DNA of 64,000 bases. It comes from Mesorhizobium opportunistum WSM2075 (GTDB lineage Bacteria; Pseudomonadota; Alphaproteobacteria; Rhizobiales; Rhizobiaceae). The position numbers and the translations under genes are program-made. How positions within the stretch are numbered: position 1 is the first letter of the stretch; each line of letters begins with the position of its first letter. The stretch lies in the NCBI RefSeq assembly GCF_000176035.2, contig NC_015675.1:2980001-3044000 (forward strand). The letters run 5' to 3'. The notes beneath the pieces are model-generated. The model was given only the letters and a program-made list of their open reading frames with translations. It was not told where the DNA came from and searched no databases. Below, piece by piece: positions 43,824 to 51,865 of this stretch.

Positions 43824-44720
43824 ATGGACTTGAAGCCGTCCGGAAGCTTGAAAATCGACACTTTCTCGATGCGGATCGGCGACATCGAAGGCGTCGAACT
43901 GGACCGCTTGCACGCACACTCGCTCGCCGTGGGATGGCCGCATCGCGCCGAGGACTGGCAGTTCCTTCGCGAAATGGGAGACGGGTTCGTGGCGCTCGAC
44001 GAGATCGGCCGCGTTCTCGGCTCGGCCATGTGGTTCGCGCATGGTGCCGATTTCGCCACAGTGGGGATGGTCATCACCTCGCCGCGATTGCAGACGCTGG
44101 GGGCGGGGCAATGGCTGATGAAGCGGGTCTTCGAGAAGGTCGCCGGGCGCGATCTGCGCCTGAATGCAACGCGCGCGGCAAGGCGGCTCTATCTCTCGCT
44201 CGACTTCCAGCCGGAGAAGACCGTCTATCAATGCCAGGGCATCGCCAGCTTGCAGATGACGGGCAGGCCGGCAAATATTCGAGGCGATGTCCGAAGTTTG
44301 GGCGAAAATGACATTGCCGCTGTGATCGCGCTCGACGCGGCCGGGTTTGGCGTGAGGCGGGCGGCGCTCATCGAACGGCTTTTCGCACACTCGGCCGGCT
44401 ATGGTCTTTTCAAGGGCGATACGCTGAGCGCTTTCGCGCTCTGCCGGCCGTTCGGGCGGGGCCATGTCGTGGGACCGGTCGTGGCGGTTAGCGACGCCGA
44501 CGCGTTGGCGGTCGTCCGGCCGCACGTGGCCGACCATTCGGGGTCTTTCCTGCGCATCGACACCCATATGGACAATGGCGAGTTCGCCGCCTTTTTGTCG
44601 CACAGCGGAATGCCGGTATTTGACACGGTGGTGACCATGTCGCTGGGCAAACGCATTGCCGCTGTTCCTTACGGCAGCTCGTTGAGGACCTATGCCTTAG
44701 CAAGCCAAACCCTCGGGTAG
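43824..44720 (+). CDS. Two-domain GNAT family N-acetyltransferase (copy 2)
   Basis: The 298-residue protein is a diverged paralogue of the GNAT at 33794-34633. It shares WPHRAEDWQF against WPHRPQDWQM, CRPFGRGHVVGPVVA against IRPFGRGEVIGPVIA, and the C-terminus YALASQTLG against YALANQALG. The acyl-CoA loop (SPRLQTLGAGQWLMKR) is less canonical than in copy 1, with no R/Q-x-x-G-x-G core. It may have lost or altered acetyl-CoA binding. AGGGG precedes the ATG at 43824. It is divergent from the ArgE-like deacylase. Confidence 0.78.
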   Translation: MDLKPSGSLKIDTFSMRIGDIEGVELDRLHAHSLAVGWPHRAEDWQFLREMGDGFVALDEIGRVLGSAMWFAHGADFATVGMVITSPRLQTLGAGQWLMKRVFEKVAGRDLRLNATRAARRLYLSLDFQPEKTVYQCQGIASLQMTGRPANIRGDVRSLGENDIAAVIALDAAGFGVRRAALIERLFAHSAGYGLFKGDTLSAFALCRPFGRGHVVGPVVAVSDADALAVVRPHVADHSGSFLRIDTHMDNGEFAAFLSHSGMPVFDTVVTMSLGKRIAAVPYGSSLRTYALASQTLG

Positions 44721-45147
44721 TTGCCTTCTGTCGCGCAACGGTATCGGCTTGGTCGACCCTGGTTTTATCAATTGCTCGCCTAGGGTGGTCCGCATGGTGT
44801 TCTATCCCACCTTGGCCACAGAAAGCGGCCCGTTCGCTCGCGGCCCATTTCGGTCATTCACTACCAGGAGTTCCTGGCGACCTGGGGCTACATTGGCGAT
44901 ATCTCGAAGCTCGTAACCAGTCGTCTTCTTGGTCCTTTGGTTCGCCAGACCATACGAGAGAATACGAAGGAAACGACTTGGCGAACCATCCGCTAACGTT
45001 TTCGGTAGAAATTGGCAGCCCTCAGCGACCAACGTAATCCTAATATTTACGGGGCGGTTCGCCGAAATAGAAGCTTCTCGATCTCCAAGCGAGTTTCATT
45101 GCTCGCCTCCCGTGGCTAATCTGCCAACGGCGTTCGGTCGCACGGCG
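44721..45147. other. Intergenic stretch with no recognisable gene
   Basis: These 427 bases separate the GNAT gene from the end of the sugar ABC operon and look less GC-biased than the neighbouring genes. Short frames on both strands show no family resemblance or ribosome site. Confidence 0.45.
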
Positions 45148-46041
45148 TTATTCCTTTACCGCGCCGGTCATTGAGGAAACGTAGTGCTCGACGAAGAATG
45201 AATAGAGCACCACCACCGGCAAGGACCCGATCAGCGCGCCGGCCATCAGCGCGCCCCACTCATAGACATCGGAGCGAACCAGCTCGGTGAGCACGCCGAC
45301 TGGCACCGTCTTCTTTTCGGACGATTGAATGAAGGTCAACGCGTAGATGAACTCGTTCCAGGATAGCGTGAAAGCGAAGATGCCGGCGGAAATCAGGCCA
45401 GGGACTGACAGCGGCAGCACGATCTTGGTGAGGATCTGCCAGCGGCTCGCACCGTCGATGAGAGCACATTCTTCCAGTTCGAACGGGATCGAGCGGAAAT
45501 AGCCCATCAGCAGCCAGGTGCAGAAGGGGACGAGGAAGGTGGGGTAGGTGAGGATCAGCGCGAACGGGGTGTCATAGAGGCCGAGGTTGAACACCATCAG
45601 CGATAGCGGGATGAATAGAATCGAAGGCGGCACAAGATAGGCCAGGAACACTGCAAGGCCGACCTGCCGCGCGCCCGAGAATCTCAGGCGTTCGATCGCA
45701 TAGGCCGCCAGCACCGCTGCCAACAGCGACAGGAAAGTGGCGGCGGTCGAGATGATGATCGTGTTGAGCAGCCAACCAGGATAGGAGGTCTCGAACAGCA
45801 GATAACGTACGTGCTGCAATGTCGGGTGATCAACCCAGAACGGGTTGTAGTTCACGTAGTCGGTCATCTCGGCATTCGGCTTGATTGCCGTGATCGTCAT
45901 CCAGTAGAAGGGAAACAGGAGCACGATCATAAACACCAGAAGCGGCAGATAGACCGTCACAACCCGACGGGGCAGGCTTTGCAAATAGCCCATGCCGCCT
46001 TCATCGTTGTTGATGCGTTCCGGTTGCTTGATCGCGGCCAT
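45148..46041 (-). CDS. Sugar/polyol ABC importer, permease (MalG/UgpE type)
   Basis: This 297-residue CUT1 permease has six hydrophobic segments, the first VYLPLLVFMIVLLFPFYWM. The EAA loop reads FELEECALIDGASRWQILTKIVLPLSVPGL, preceded by WLLMGYFRSIP. It pairs with the MalF-like protein encoded directly upstream (1-bp gap). It is the last gene of a four-gene operon. Substrate is not defined; sugars, polyols or glycerol phosphates are typical. Confidence 0.9.
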   Translation of the reverse strand: MAAIKQPERINNDEGGMGYLQSLPRRVVTVYLPLLVFMIVLLFPFYWMTITAIKPNAEMTDYVNYNPFWVDHPTLQHVRYLLFETSYPGWLLNTIIISTAATFLSLLAAVLAAYAIERLRFSGARQVGLAVFLAYLVPPSILFIPLSLMVFNLGLYDTPFALILTYPTFLVPFCTWLLMGYFRSIPFELEECALIDGASRWQILTKIVLPLSVPGLISAGIFAFTLSWNEFIYALTFIQSSEKKTVPVGVLTELVRSDVYEWGALMAGALIGSLPVVVLYSFFVEHYVSSMTGAVKE

Positions 46042-46042
46042 G

Positions 46043-46981
46043 TCAGTCTCCGCCGCCTTGCTGCCATTTGCGCCGTTGCAAGCCGAAATAGCTGAACAGG
46101 ATCGCCGCCAGCAGGAAGGGGATCATGGCGACGGCGATTGCCGCGCCTTCGCCGAGTTGGCCTCCGGAAATGCCGCGCTGGAACGATAATGTCGCCATCA
46201 GATGAGTGGCGTTTACCGGGCCGCCACGAGTGAGCACATAAATCAGTTGGAAATCGGTGAAGGTGAACAGCACTGAGAAGGTCATAGTGATGGCAATGAT
46301 CGGCGTCAGCAGCGGCAGGGTCACGTAGCGGAACAACTGCGACCGACTGGCGCCGTCGAGGGTGGCGGCCTCGTATAGCGATTGCGGGATGGTCTGCAGA
46401 CCCGCCAGCAGAGTGATGGCGACGAATGGAATGCCGCGCCAGACGTTGGCGGCAATAACCGACGCGCGCGCATTGGTCGGGTCGCCGAGGAAGTTGATGC
46501 GATGATCGATCAGTCCCATCTGCTGCAGCGCCCATGACAAGATCGAGAACTGCGAATCGTAGATCCACCAGAAGGCGATCGCCGAAAGCACCGTCGGCAC
46601 CACCCAGGGCAAAAGCACCACTGCACGAAAAAAGGACTTGAAGCGAATGTTCTCGTTGAGGATGAGCGCCAGCCAGAGCCCGAGCGCAAATTTCAGGATC
46701 GAAGCGCTGACAGTGTAGAGCAGCGTGTTGAAGACCGAGAGCCAAAAGACGCTATCGCTCCACAGATACTCATAGTTCTCAATACCTACGAAGACGCCAG
46801 GGCGGCCGATGCGCGCATCGGTGAAACCGAGCCAGACACCAAGCCCCAGCGGGTATGTCAGGAAGACCAGCAGCAGCACCGCCGCCGGCAGCATGAAGCC
46901 GAAGCCCAGGACATTTCGGCTTTCGGCCAGACGCGACAGGATTGATGGGCGCGGCCGAACCGCAGCGGACGTCACGGCCAT
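46043..46981 (-). CDS. Sugar/polyol ABC importer, permease (MalF/UgpA type)
   Basis: The 312-residue permease has hydrophobic segments starting with FMLPAAVLLLVFLTYPLGLGVW near 35, and an EAA loop in SLYEAATLDGASRSQLFRYVTLPLL. ADGENE-like features outside the family were not seen. AGGAGCCGCCC before 46981 gives the start; an earlier ATG at 47020 has none. It follows the binding-protein gene by 93 bp. Confidence 0.9.
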   Translation of the reverse strand: MAVTSAAVRPRPSILSRLAESRNVLGFGFMLPAAVLLLVFLTYPLGLGVWLGFTDARIGRPGVFVGIENYEYLWSDSVFWLSVFNTLLYTVSASILKFALGLWLALILNENIRFKSFFRAVVLLPWVVPTVLSAIAFWWIYDSQFSILSWALQQMGLIDHRINFLGDPTNARASVIAANVWRGIPFVAITLLAGLQTIPQSLYEAATLDGASRSQLFRYVTLPLLTPIIAITMTFSVLFTFTDFQLIYVLTRGGPVNATHLMATLSFQRGISGGQLGEGAAIAVAMIPFLLAAILFSYFGLQRRKWQQGGGD

Positions 46982-47074
46982 GGGCGGCTCCTTACGAGGT
47001 CTGGTTGCATGGCGACGCAAGCCGCCGTCCGAAACCGACCGGGCAGCATGATCCGCGGCCCGGCTCGGCTAGGG

Positions 47075-48400
47075 TCAAACGCGATAGTAGCGGTTGGCCC
47101 GCTTTTCCGCCTCTTCCATCGCTTCCTGCGGCGTGGCCTGGCCTGTCACGGCCTTGGCGAACATGTCGACCAGAACATAGTCGGCCATGGTGGCCGCCGA
47201 GGCGTAGCCGAGCGGCCCGGCATAGCCGTTGGGACGCAGCGTCTCGGAGGCTTTCGCGTATGCCGCATTGTTCGGATCAGCCTTCCAGACCGGATTGTTG
47301 GCGAAGGCTTTGAGCGTCTGGCAACAGTAGCATGCCGAGGAGGTGATCCAGTCCGACATTTGCGGATCCTCGAACATGAACTGCAGATAGGCTTTCGCCG
47401 CGTTGGGGTAGGGCGTGTAGTTGAAAATGACGGCCGTGGTCACCTGGAACAGCTCGACGGATTTCCCGACCGGACCGATCGGCATGTTGGTCGTGCGCAT
47501 GTCCTTGGCAATGTCGGTCAGCTTCGGATCATTGTCCTTGTTGACCTTGGCGGTGTTGTAGACGGAAATCCCGTTGGCGATGACGCTCACTTCGCCGGCG
47601 AGGAAGGCCCGGTTGTTGTTGACGTCGAGCCAGCTTTCGGTTCCGGGGATGAAGGTCTTGTAGAGCTCCTGCGCATACTGGATCGCCTTGAGCGTCTCGG
47701 GGCTGTTGATCGTGACCTTGCCTTTCTCGTCGACCATCTGGCCGCCATGGCTCCACAGCAGCCAATGCGCATAGTTGTTGCCGTCGCCGACGCCGTGGCC
47801 ATGGGTAAAGCCGGCCGGATGACCTTTGGCCTTGAGCGCCTTGCAGAGCTCGAGGAAGCCGGCCGTGTCCTTCGGAAACTCCGAGAAACCGGCCTCCTTC
47901 ACCCAGCTTTCGCGGTAGACGATGGCGTTGCCGATGGTGGCCAGAGGCAGGCCCACGAACTTACCCTCGCGCGTCGCATATTGTTTCGGCCCGTCATACC
48001 AGCCGCCATATTTGTTGCCGAGATAATCGCCCAGTTCCGACACATCGAGCAGCTTGTCGGGGTACTGGTGCGGATCATCGAACCAGACGAACATCAGGTC
48101 CGGACCCGAGCCGACATTGGCGGCGACCGCAGCCTTGGGCCGAATGTCTTCCCAACTCTCCTTGTCGACGCGGACCTCCACCCCCGTTGCTTCCGTGAAC
48201 CGTTTGGTGTTTTTCAGCCACTGGTCCTCGTCGCCCTGCACGAAAGGCGACCAGCGCAGCAGTCTGAGCTTCGCGCCATCCTCCGGTTTGTACGTCAAAG
48301 CCTCCTTGGCGAAGGCCGGAGAGCCGACGAACCGGCTCCCCAACGCGCCGGCGGCGGCGCCGGCCGTCGTACGGATCACGTCGCGTCTGGTGAATCTCAT
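47075..48400 (-). CDS. Sugar/polyol ABC importer, substrate-binding protein (SBP family 1)
   Basis: This 441-residue extracellular solute-binding protein has a twin-arginine leader (MRFTRRDVIRTTAGAAAGAL, cleavage near AFA at 31). Family features are LRLLRWSPFVQGDEDQW, SGPDLMFVWFDDPH, GLPLATIGNAIVYRESW and the C-terminal EEAEKRANRYYRV. AGGAGGAAACGAGC precedes the ATG. It is the second gene, 38 bp after the ATPase. The CYCC pair near residue 350 is unusual for a periplasmic binding protein. Confidence 0.9.
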   Translation of the reverse strand: MRFTRRDVIRTTAGAAAGALGSRFVGSPAFAKEALTYKPEDGAKLRLLRWSPFVQGDEDQWLKNTKRFTEATGVEVRVDKESWEDIRPKAAVAANVGSGPDLMFVWFDDPHQYPDKLLDVSELGDYLGNKYGGWYDGPKQYATREGKFVGLPLATIGNAIVYRESWVKEAGFSEFPKDTAGFLELCKALKAKGHPAGFTHGHGVGDGNNYAHWLLWSHGGQMVDEKGKVTINSPETLKAIQYAQELYKTFIPGTESWLDVNNNRAFLAGEVSVIANGISVYNTAKVNKDNDPKLTDIAKDMRTTNMPIGPVGKSVELFQVTTAVIFNYTPYPNAAKAYLQFMFEDPQMSDWITSSACYCCQTLKAFANNPVWKADPNNAAYAKASETLRPNGYAGPLGYASAATMADYVLVDMFAKAVTGQATPQEAMEEAEKRANRYYRV

Positions 48401-48438
48401 GCTCGTTTCCTCCTGTGTTTTCCTCGTTGCGTGTTGCC

Positions 48439-49518
48439 CTACTGCTGCGGGAGGCTCATGCGCTTGCCGGTTTCGCCGTGAAAGAGATGAACGAGACCAG
48501 GTTCGACCGACAGCCGGATGGTTTCTCCCGGCGCGAAGGAATGGCGTTCCCGAAAATTGGCGACGACATCCTCGCCTCCCGCCGTCCGGCCTATGATCTG
48601 TACTTCCGAGCCGGTTGGCTCGATCACCACCACGGTGACCGCAATCCCATTGTCGCCGAGCCGCAAATGCTCTGGCCGTATCCCCAGCACGACAGGCTCG
48701 CCATTGCCGATGGAGAACGGCGCGGCCAAAGGCACCGAAATCCCTCCCGCGCCCTGAAAACGCGGCGTGCCTTCGGTCAGGATTGTTCCCTTGAGCATGT
48801 TCATGGCGGGAGAGCCGATGAAGCTTGCCACGAACAGGTTGTTCGGGCGGTCGTAGAGCTCCAGCGGCGACCCGATTTGCTCGACCATACCGTCGTGCAT
48901 GACCACAATCTTGTCGGCCATGGTCATGGCCTCGATCTGGTCGTGCGTGACATACACCGTCGTGGTCTTCAGCCGCTGGTGCAACTCCTTGATCTCGGCG
49001 CGCATTTGCACCCTGAGCTTGGCATCGAGATTGCTGAGCGGCTCATCAAACAGGAACACCTGCGGATTGCGCACGATCGCGCGGCCCATGGCGACGCGTT
49101 GACGTTGGCCGCCTGAAAGCTGCCGCGGATACCGCGACAGAAGCGGAACAAGCCCAAGGATTTCTGCTGCCCGACCGACGCCTGCATCGCTCTCCGCCTT
49201 CGGAACGCCCTTGAGCATCAGCGAGAACGCCATGTTCTCCGCAACCGTCATGTGCGGGTAGAGCGCGTAATTCTGAAAGACCATGGCCACGTCGCGTTCC
49301 TTAGGAGCAACGTCATTGACGATCCGGCTGCCAATCGAGATATGGCCCCGCGAAATCTTTTCCAGACCGGCAATCATCCGCAGGAGCGTGGATTTCCCGC
49401 AGCCGGAGGGCCCGACGAGCGTGACGAACTCGCCGTCTTCGATATCGACGCTGACGCCATGCAGAACCTCAGTGGCCCCGAAGGATTTGTAGACATCGCC
49501 AATCGCGACAGCCGCCAT
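48439..49518 (-). CDS. Sugar/polyol ABC importer, ATP-binding subunit (MalK/UgpC type)
   Basis: The 359-residue ATPase has Walker A GPSGCGKST (near 38-46), signature LSGGQRQRVAMGRAI (near 134), Walker B VFLFDEPLSNLDAKLR and the H-loop YVTHDQIEAMTMADK. A C-terminal TOBE regulatory region (from about 240; VVLGIRPEHLRLGD) is present, as in MalK/UgpC. GGGAGGAGTTCG precedes the ATG at 49518. It is the first gene of the operon; a LacI-type palindrome lies 146 bp upstream. Confidence 0.92.
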   Translation of the reverse strand: MAAVAIGDVYKSFGATEVLHGVSVDIEDGEFVTLVGPSGCGKSTLLRMIAGLEKISRGHISIGSRIVNDVAPKERDVAMVFQNYALYPHMTVAENMAFSLMLKGVPKAESDAGVGRAAEILGLVPLLSRYPRQLSGGQRQRVAMGRAIVRNPQVFLFDEPLSNLDAKLRVQMRAEIKELHQRLKTTTVYVTHDQIEAMTMADKIVVMHDGMVEQIGSPLELYDRPNNLFVASFIGSPAMNMLKGTILTEGTPRFQGAGGISVPLAAPFSIGNGEPVVLGIRPEHLRLGDNGIAVTVVVIEPTGSEVQIIGRTAGGEDVVANFRERHSFAPGETIRLSVEPGLVHLFHGETGKRMSLPQQ

Positions 49519-50013
49519 CGAACTCCTCCCGATGGTTCCTGCGAAAACGTCGCGAGGAGCCGTTGTATCAGGCGTGGCTTGAAACGGATGCCGGCAGTGC
49601 GGCGATCCACCACTTGCGTCGGCGACGTCTGCCTCCAGATCCCCGGTCACGCGACTCTGAAACGGTAGCGCTACCAAATCCGCCTGTAAAGCGGGCATGC
49701 AGGAACCGCAGAACAGCGGGTCTATGGTCCAAATCCGTGGCCGAAGGGCGCCATCTTGGAACTCGGCTGCGGCCAAGTTGGTGGAAGGTGACCGGCCCGC
49801 TGGAGTATCGTCAAATCCTTGCGCGGCGACTGAAGCAGCTGATGACGGATGGAGCGGCCATTACCGTGGCATCGCCCATCCGCCTCGCTGATCAGGGCAA
49901 GACCACTGTTGCCGCTCTCGCGTGGCAAGAGACGCGGACTGACGATATACGTGCCCACTACTCCGAACCAATGACCAGCGCCAAGGTCGCTGCCGCTGAG
50001 AAGGAAACTGAAA
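49519..50013. other. Divergent regulatory region between the sugar ABC operon and a tartrate dehydrogenase-like gene
   Basis: This 495-bp gap contains the palindrome at 49664-49675 and nothing else recognised. A plus-strand frame running through it into the next gene has atypical composition and no family resemblance, so it was not called. Confidence 0.5.
49664..49675. promoter_or_regulatory. LacI/GalR-type operator upstream of the sugar ABC operon
   Basis: GGTAGCGCTACC is a perfect 12-bp palindrome with central CG, flanked by A-rich bases (AAC and AAA). It is typical of LacI-family operators before carbohydrate ABC operons in rhizobia. No LacI gene is adjacent; the only one in the window is 42 kb away and matches a different motif. 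Confidence 0.6.
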
Positions 50014-51114
50014 ATGTCCTTGCATAGGATCGCGGTGATCGGTGGCGACGGAATCGGCCCCGAGGTGGTTGAGGCCGGCGTCGAGGTGCTGGAGACCTTG
50101 GCTGCCGCGGAATTCGGTCTTGCCTTCGAGTTCAAGCGCTTCGATTGGGGCTCGGACTATTATCGCCGCAATGGCCGCATGATGCCGCAGGATGGGCTTG
50201 CTCGGCTTGAAAATTTCGACGCGATCTATTTCGGCGCGGTTGGCGACCCGGAGCTCCCCGACGACATCACGCTATGGGGCTTGCGCCTGGCGATCTGCCA
50301 GGGGTTTGACCAGTATGCAAATGTGCGGCCAACGCGCCTTCTGCCCGGGTTGACAGGCCCGCTGCGGCCCGACCTCGGCCAACAGATCGACTGGGTGATC
50401 GTACGCGAGAACAGCGAAGGCGAATATGCGGGGGTTGGCGGTCGCGCCCATCGTGGATTGCCCATCGAAGTCGGCATGGACGTTGCTGTCTTCACCCGCG
50501 CCGGTATTGAGCGTATCGCCCGTTTTGCCTGCGATCTTGCCTTGTCGCGCCCTCGCAAGCTGCTGACCGTCGTAACCAAATCGAACGCACAGCGCCATGG
50601 CATGGTGCTCTGGGACGAAGTCGTGCGCGAAGTAGTCCACGGCTACCCAGGGCTGACCGTTGACTGGATGCTGGTCGACGCCATGACGCAAAGAATGGTC
50701 AACAGGCCCGGCAGCGTGGACACTGTGCTGGCGACCAACCTGCACGCCGACATCCTGTCTGATCTGGCGTCGGCGCTTGGGGGTTCGCTGGGAATCGGCC
50801 CAACCGCGAACATTGAACCGTCGCGCACCCGCCCATCGATGTTTGAGCCGATCCATGGCTCCGCATTCGACATCACCGGCAAAGGCATCGCCAATCCGCT
50901 TGGATCGTTCTGGACGGCAAGCCTGATGCTCGACCATCTCGGCGAGCACGCCGCGGCGCGGCGCCTAATGGTAGCGATTGAAATCGTCACCGGCCGGGGG
51001 GAGCATCTCAGTCCGGATCTTGGGGGGATGGCCCGCACCGCCGAGGTCACCGCTGCAGTGATTGCGGCGCTGTCAGGTCTAAACAGCACGAGTTCATCTT
51101 CGCCGGTCGGATAG
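50014..51114 (+). CDS. Tartrate dehydrogenase/decarboxylase-like enzyme (copy 2)
   Basis: The 366-residue protein has VIGGDGIGPEVVEAGVEVL, QYANVRPTRLLPGL, RENSEGEYAGVGGRAHRG, VTKSNAQRHGM, ILSDLASALGGSLGIGPTANI and MFEPIHGSAFDI: the same set of metal and substrate motifs as copy 1 at 38427, with Ser for Thr in the loop. It is in the tartrate/D-malate dehydrogenase branch of the beta-decarboxylating dehydrogenases. A ribosome site AGAAGGAAA lies upstream. Divergent placement beside the sugar ABC operon suggests the imported compound is converted to a 2-hydroxy-dicarboxylate; this is an inference. Confidence 0.82.
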   Translation: MSLHRIAVIGGDGIGPEVVEAGVEVLETLAAAEFGLAFEFKRFDWGSDYYRRNGRMMPQDGLARLENFDAIYFGAVGDPELPDDITLWGLRLAICQGFDQYANVRPTRLLPGLTGPLRPDLGQQIDWVIVRENSEGEYAGVGGRAHRGLPIEVGMDVAVFTRAGIERIARFACDLALSRPRKLLTVVTKSNAQRHGMVLWDEVVREVVHGYPGLTVDWMLVDAMTQRMVNRPGSVDTVLATNLHADILSDLASALGGSLGIGPTANIEPSRTRPSMFEPIHGSAFDITGKGIANPLGSFWTASLMLDHLGEHAAARRLMVAIEIVTGRGEHLSPDLGGMARTAEVTAAVIAALSGLNSTSSSSPVG

Positions 51115-51865
51115 ACAGTCACGGTTGCTCGCTTGCAAGTCGCATGACGAGATACCCTACATAAGGTGCTTGGGGTTGGTGACTGTCGGCCGCGGCTTGC
51201 GAGATGCGGTCCCAAGCAGGCGTGTGGAGCACTCCTGGCGGCATGCCCAGCGCCACGGGAACGATGGCGGGCTGGGCAGCGAGACTGTCGAGTCCGCCAT
51301 GGCTTGGTTCGATCCCTCGGAATCGAGGACACCTAGGAGGATGCATTGCGCCGGTCGGCGAAGATCGCCGCTCGGTTGACCGCGTCGCAGCAGGGCCACC
51401 CCTTGTGCCGCCGGCTCGGGAGTGGGCTCGTGTTTTCACCTCACCGGCGCGACAGGCAAGGAGAGATCGAGCGCATAGACGATGTTGGGAAACGGCGTCA
51501 CGATGCCGGCCATATAAATCAGCTTCACCGTTGCCCGACAGCTGACGTCGCAGGCGACCGCTTCGAGATTGTGGTGTCGCCACAAGCCGACTCGAGCCTC
51601 CGGCAGAAGGCGATCACGGCTTCTCGCACCGACCTCGATCACGTTCGTCCTCGACCGCGGCGGGCGGACGCTGATGCGGGATGTAAGCATGTTGCCCCCG
51701 CAGGGCGCAGGTCTGCGTGCCTGATGCGCCGTGAGACCGATCGCAACGCGGCGGCAAAATCCTGTCCAATTCACCTGCGGTCAGTCAGTTTTCAATAACG
51801 TTTACGGGCTAGGCTCAGTCTGGTTTTGTTGCTTTCGGAGGAGCAACTAACCGGAGGAGCCCAGC
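51115..51865. other. Intergenic stretch with a possible gene remnant
   Basis: These 751 bases carry no intact gene. On the minus strand near 51440-51520 the translated segment YMAGIVTPFPNIVYALDL resembles the C-terminal end of ketopantoate-reductase-like proteins, but no matching N-terminal domain is in any frame. It may be a decayed gene; confidence is low. Confidence 0.3.

Noticed and set aside
44802..45032. 76-codon minus-strand frame in the gap before the sugar ABC operon, considered as a regulator remnant
   Set aside because: No helix-turn-helix or LacI-like segment and no ribosome site.
49563..50027. 154-codon plus-strand frame running into the tartrate dehydrogenase-like gene
   Set aside because: It spans the operator and promoter region, has no good start and no family resemblance, and overlaps the next gene.
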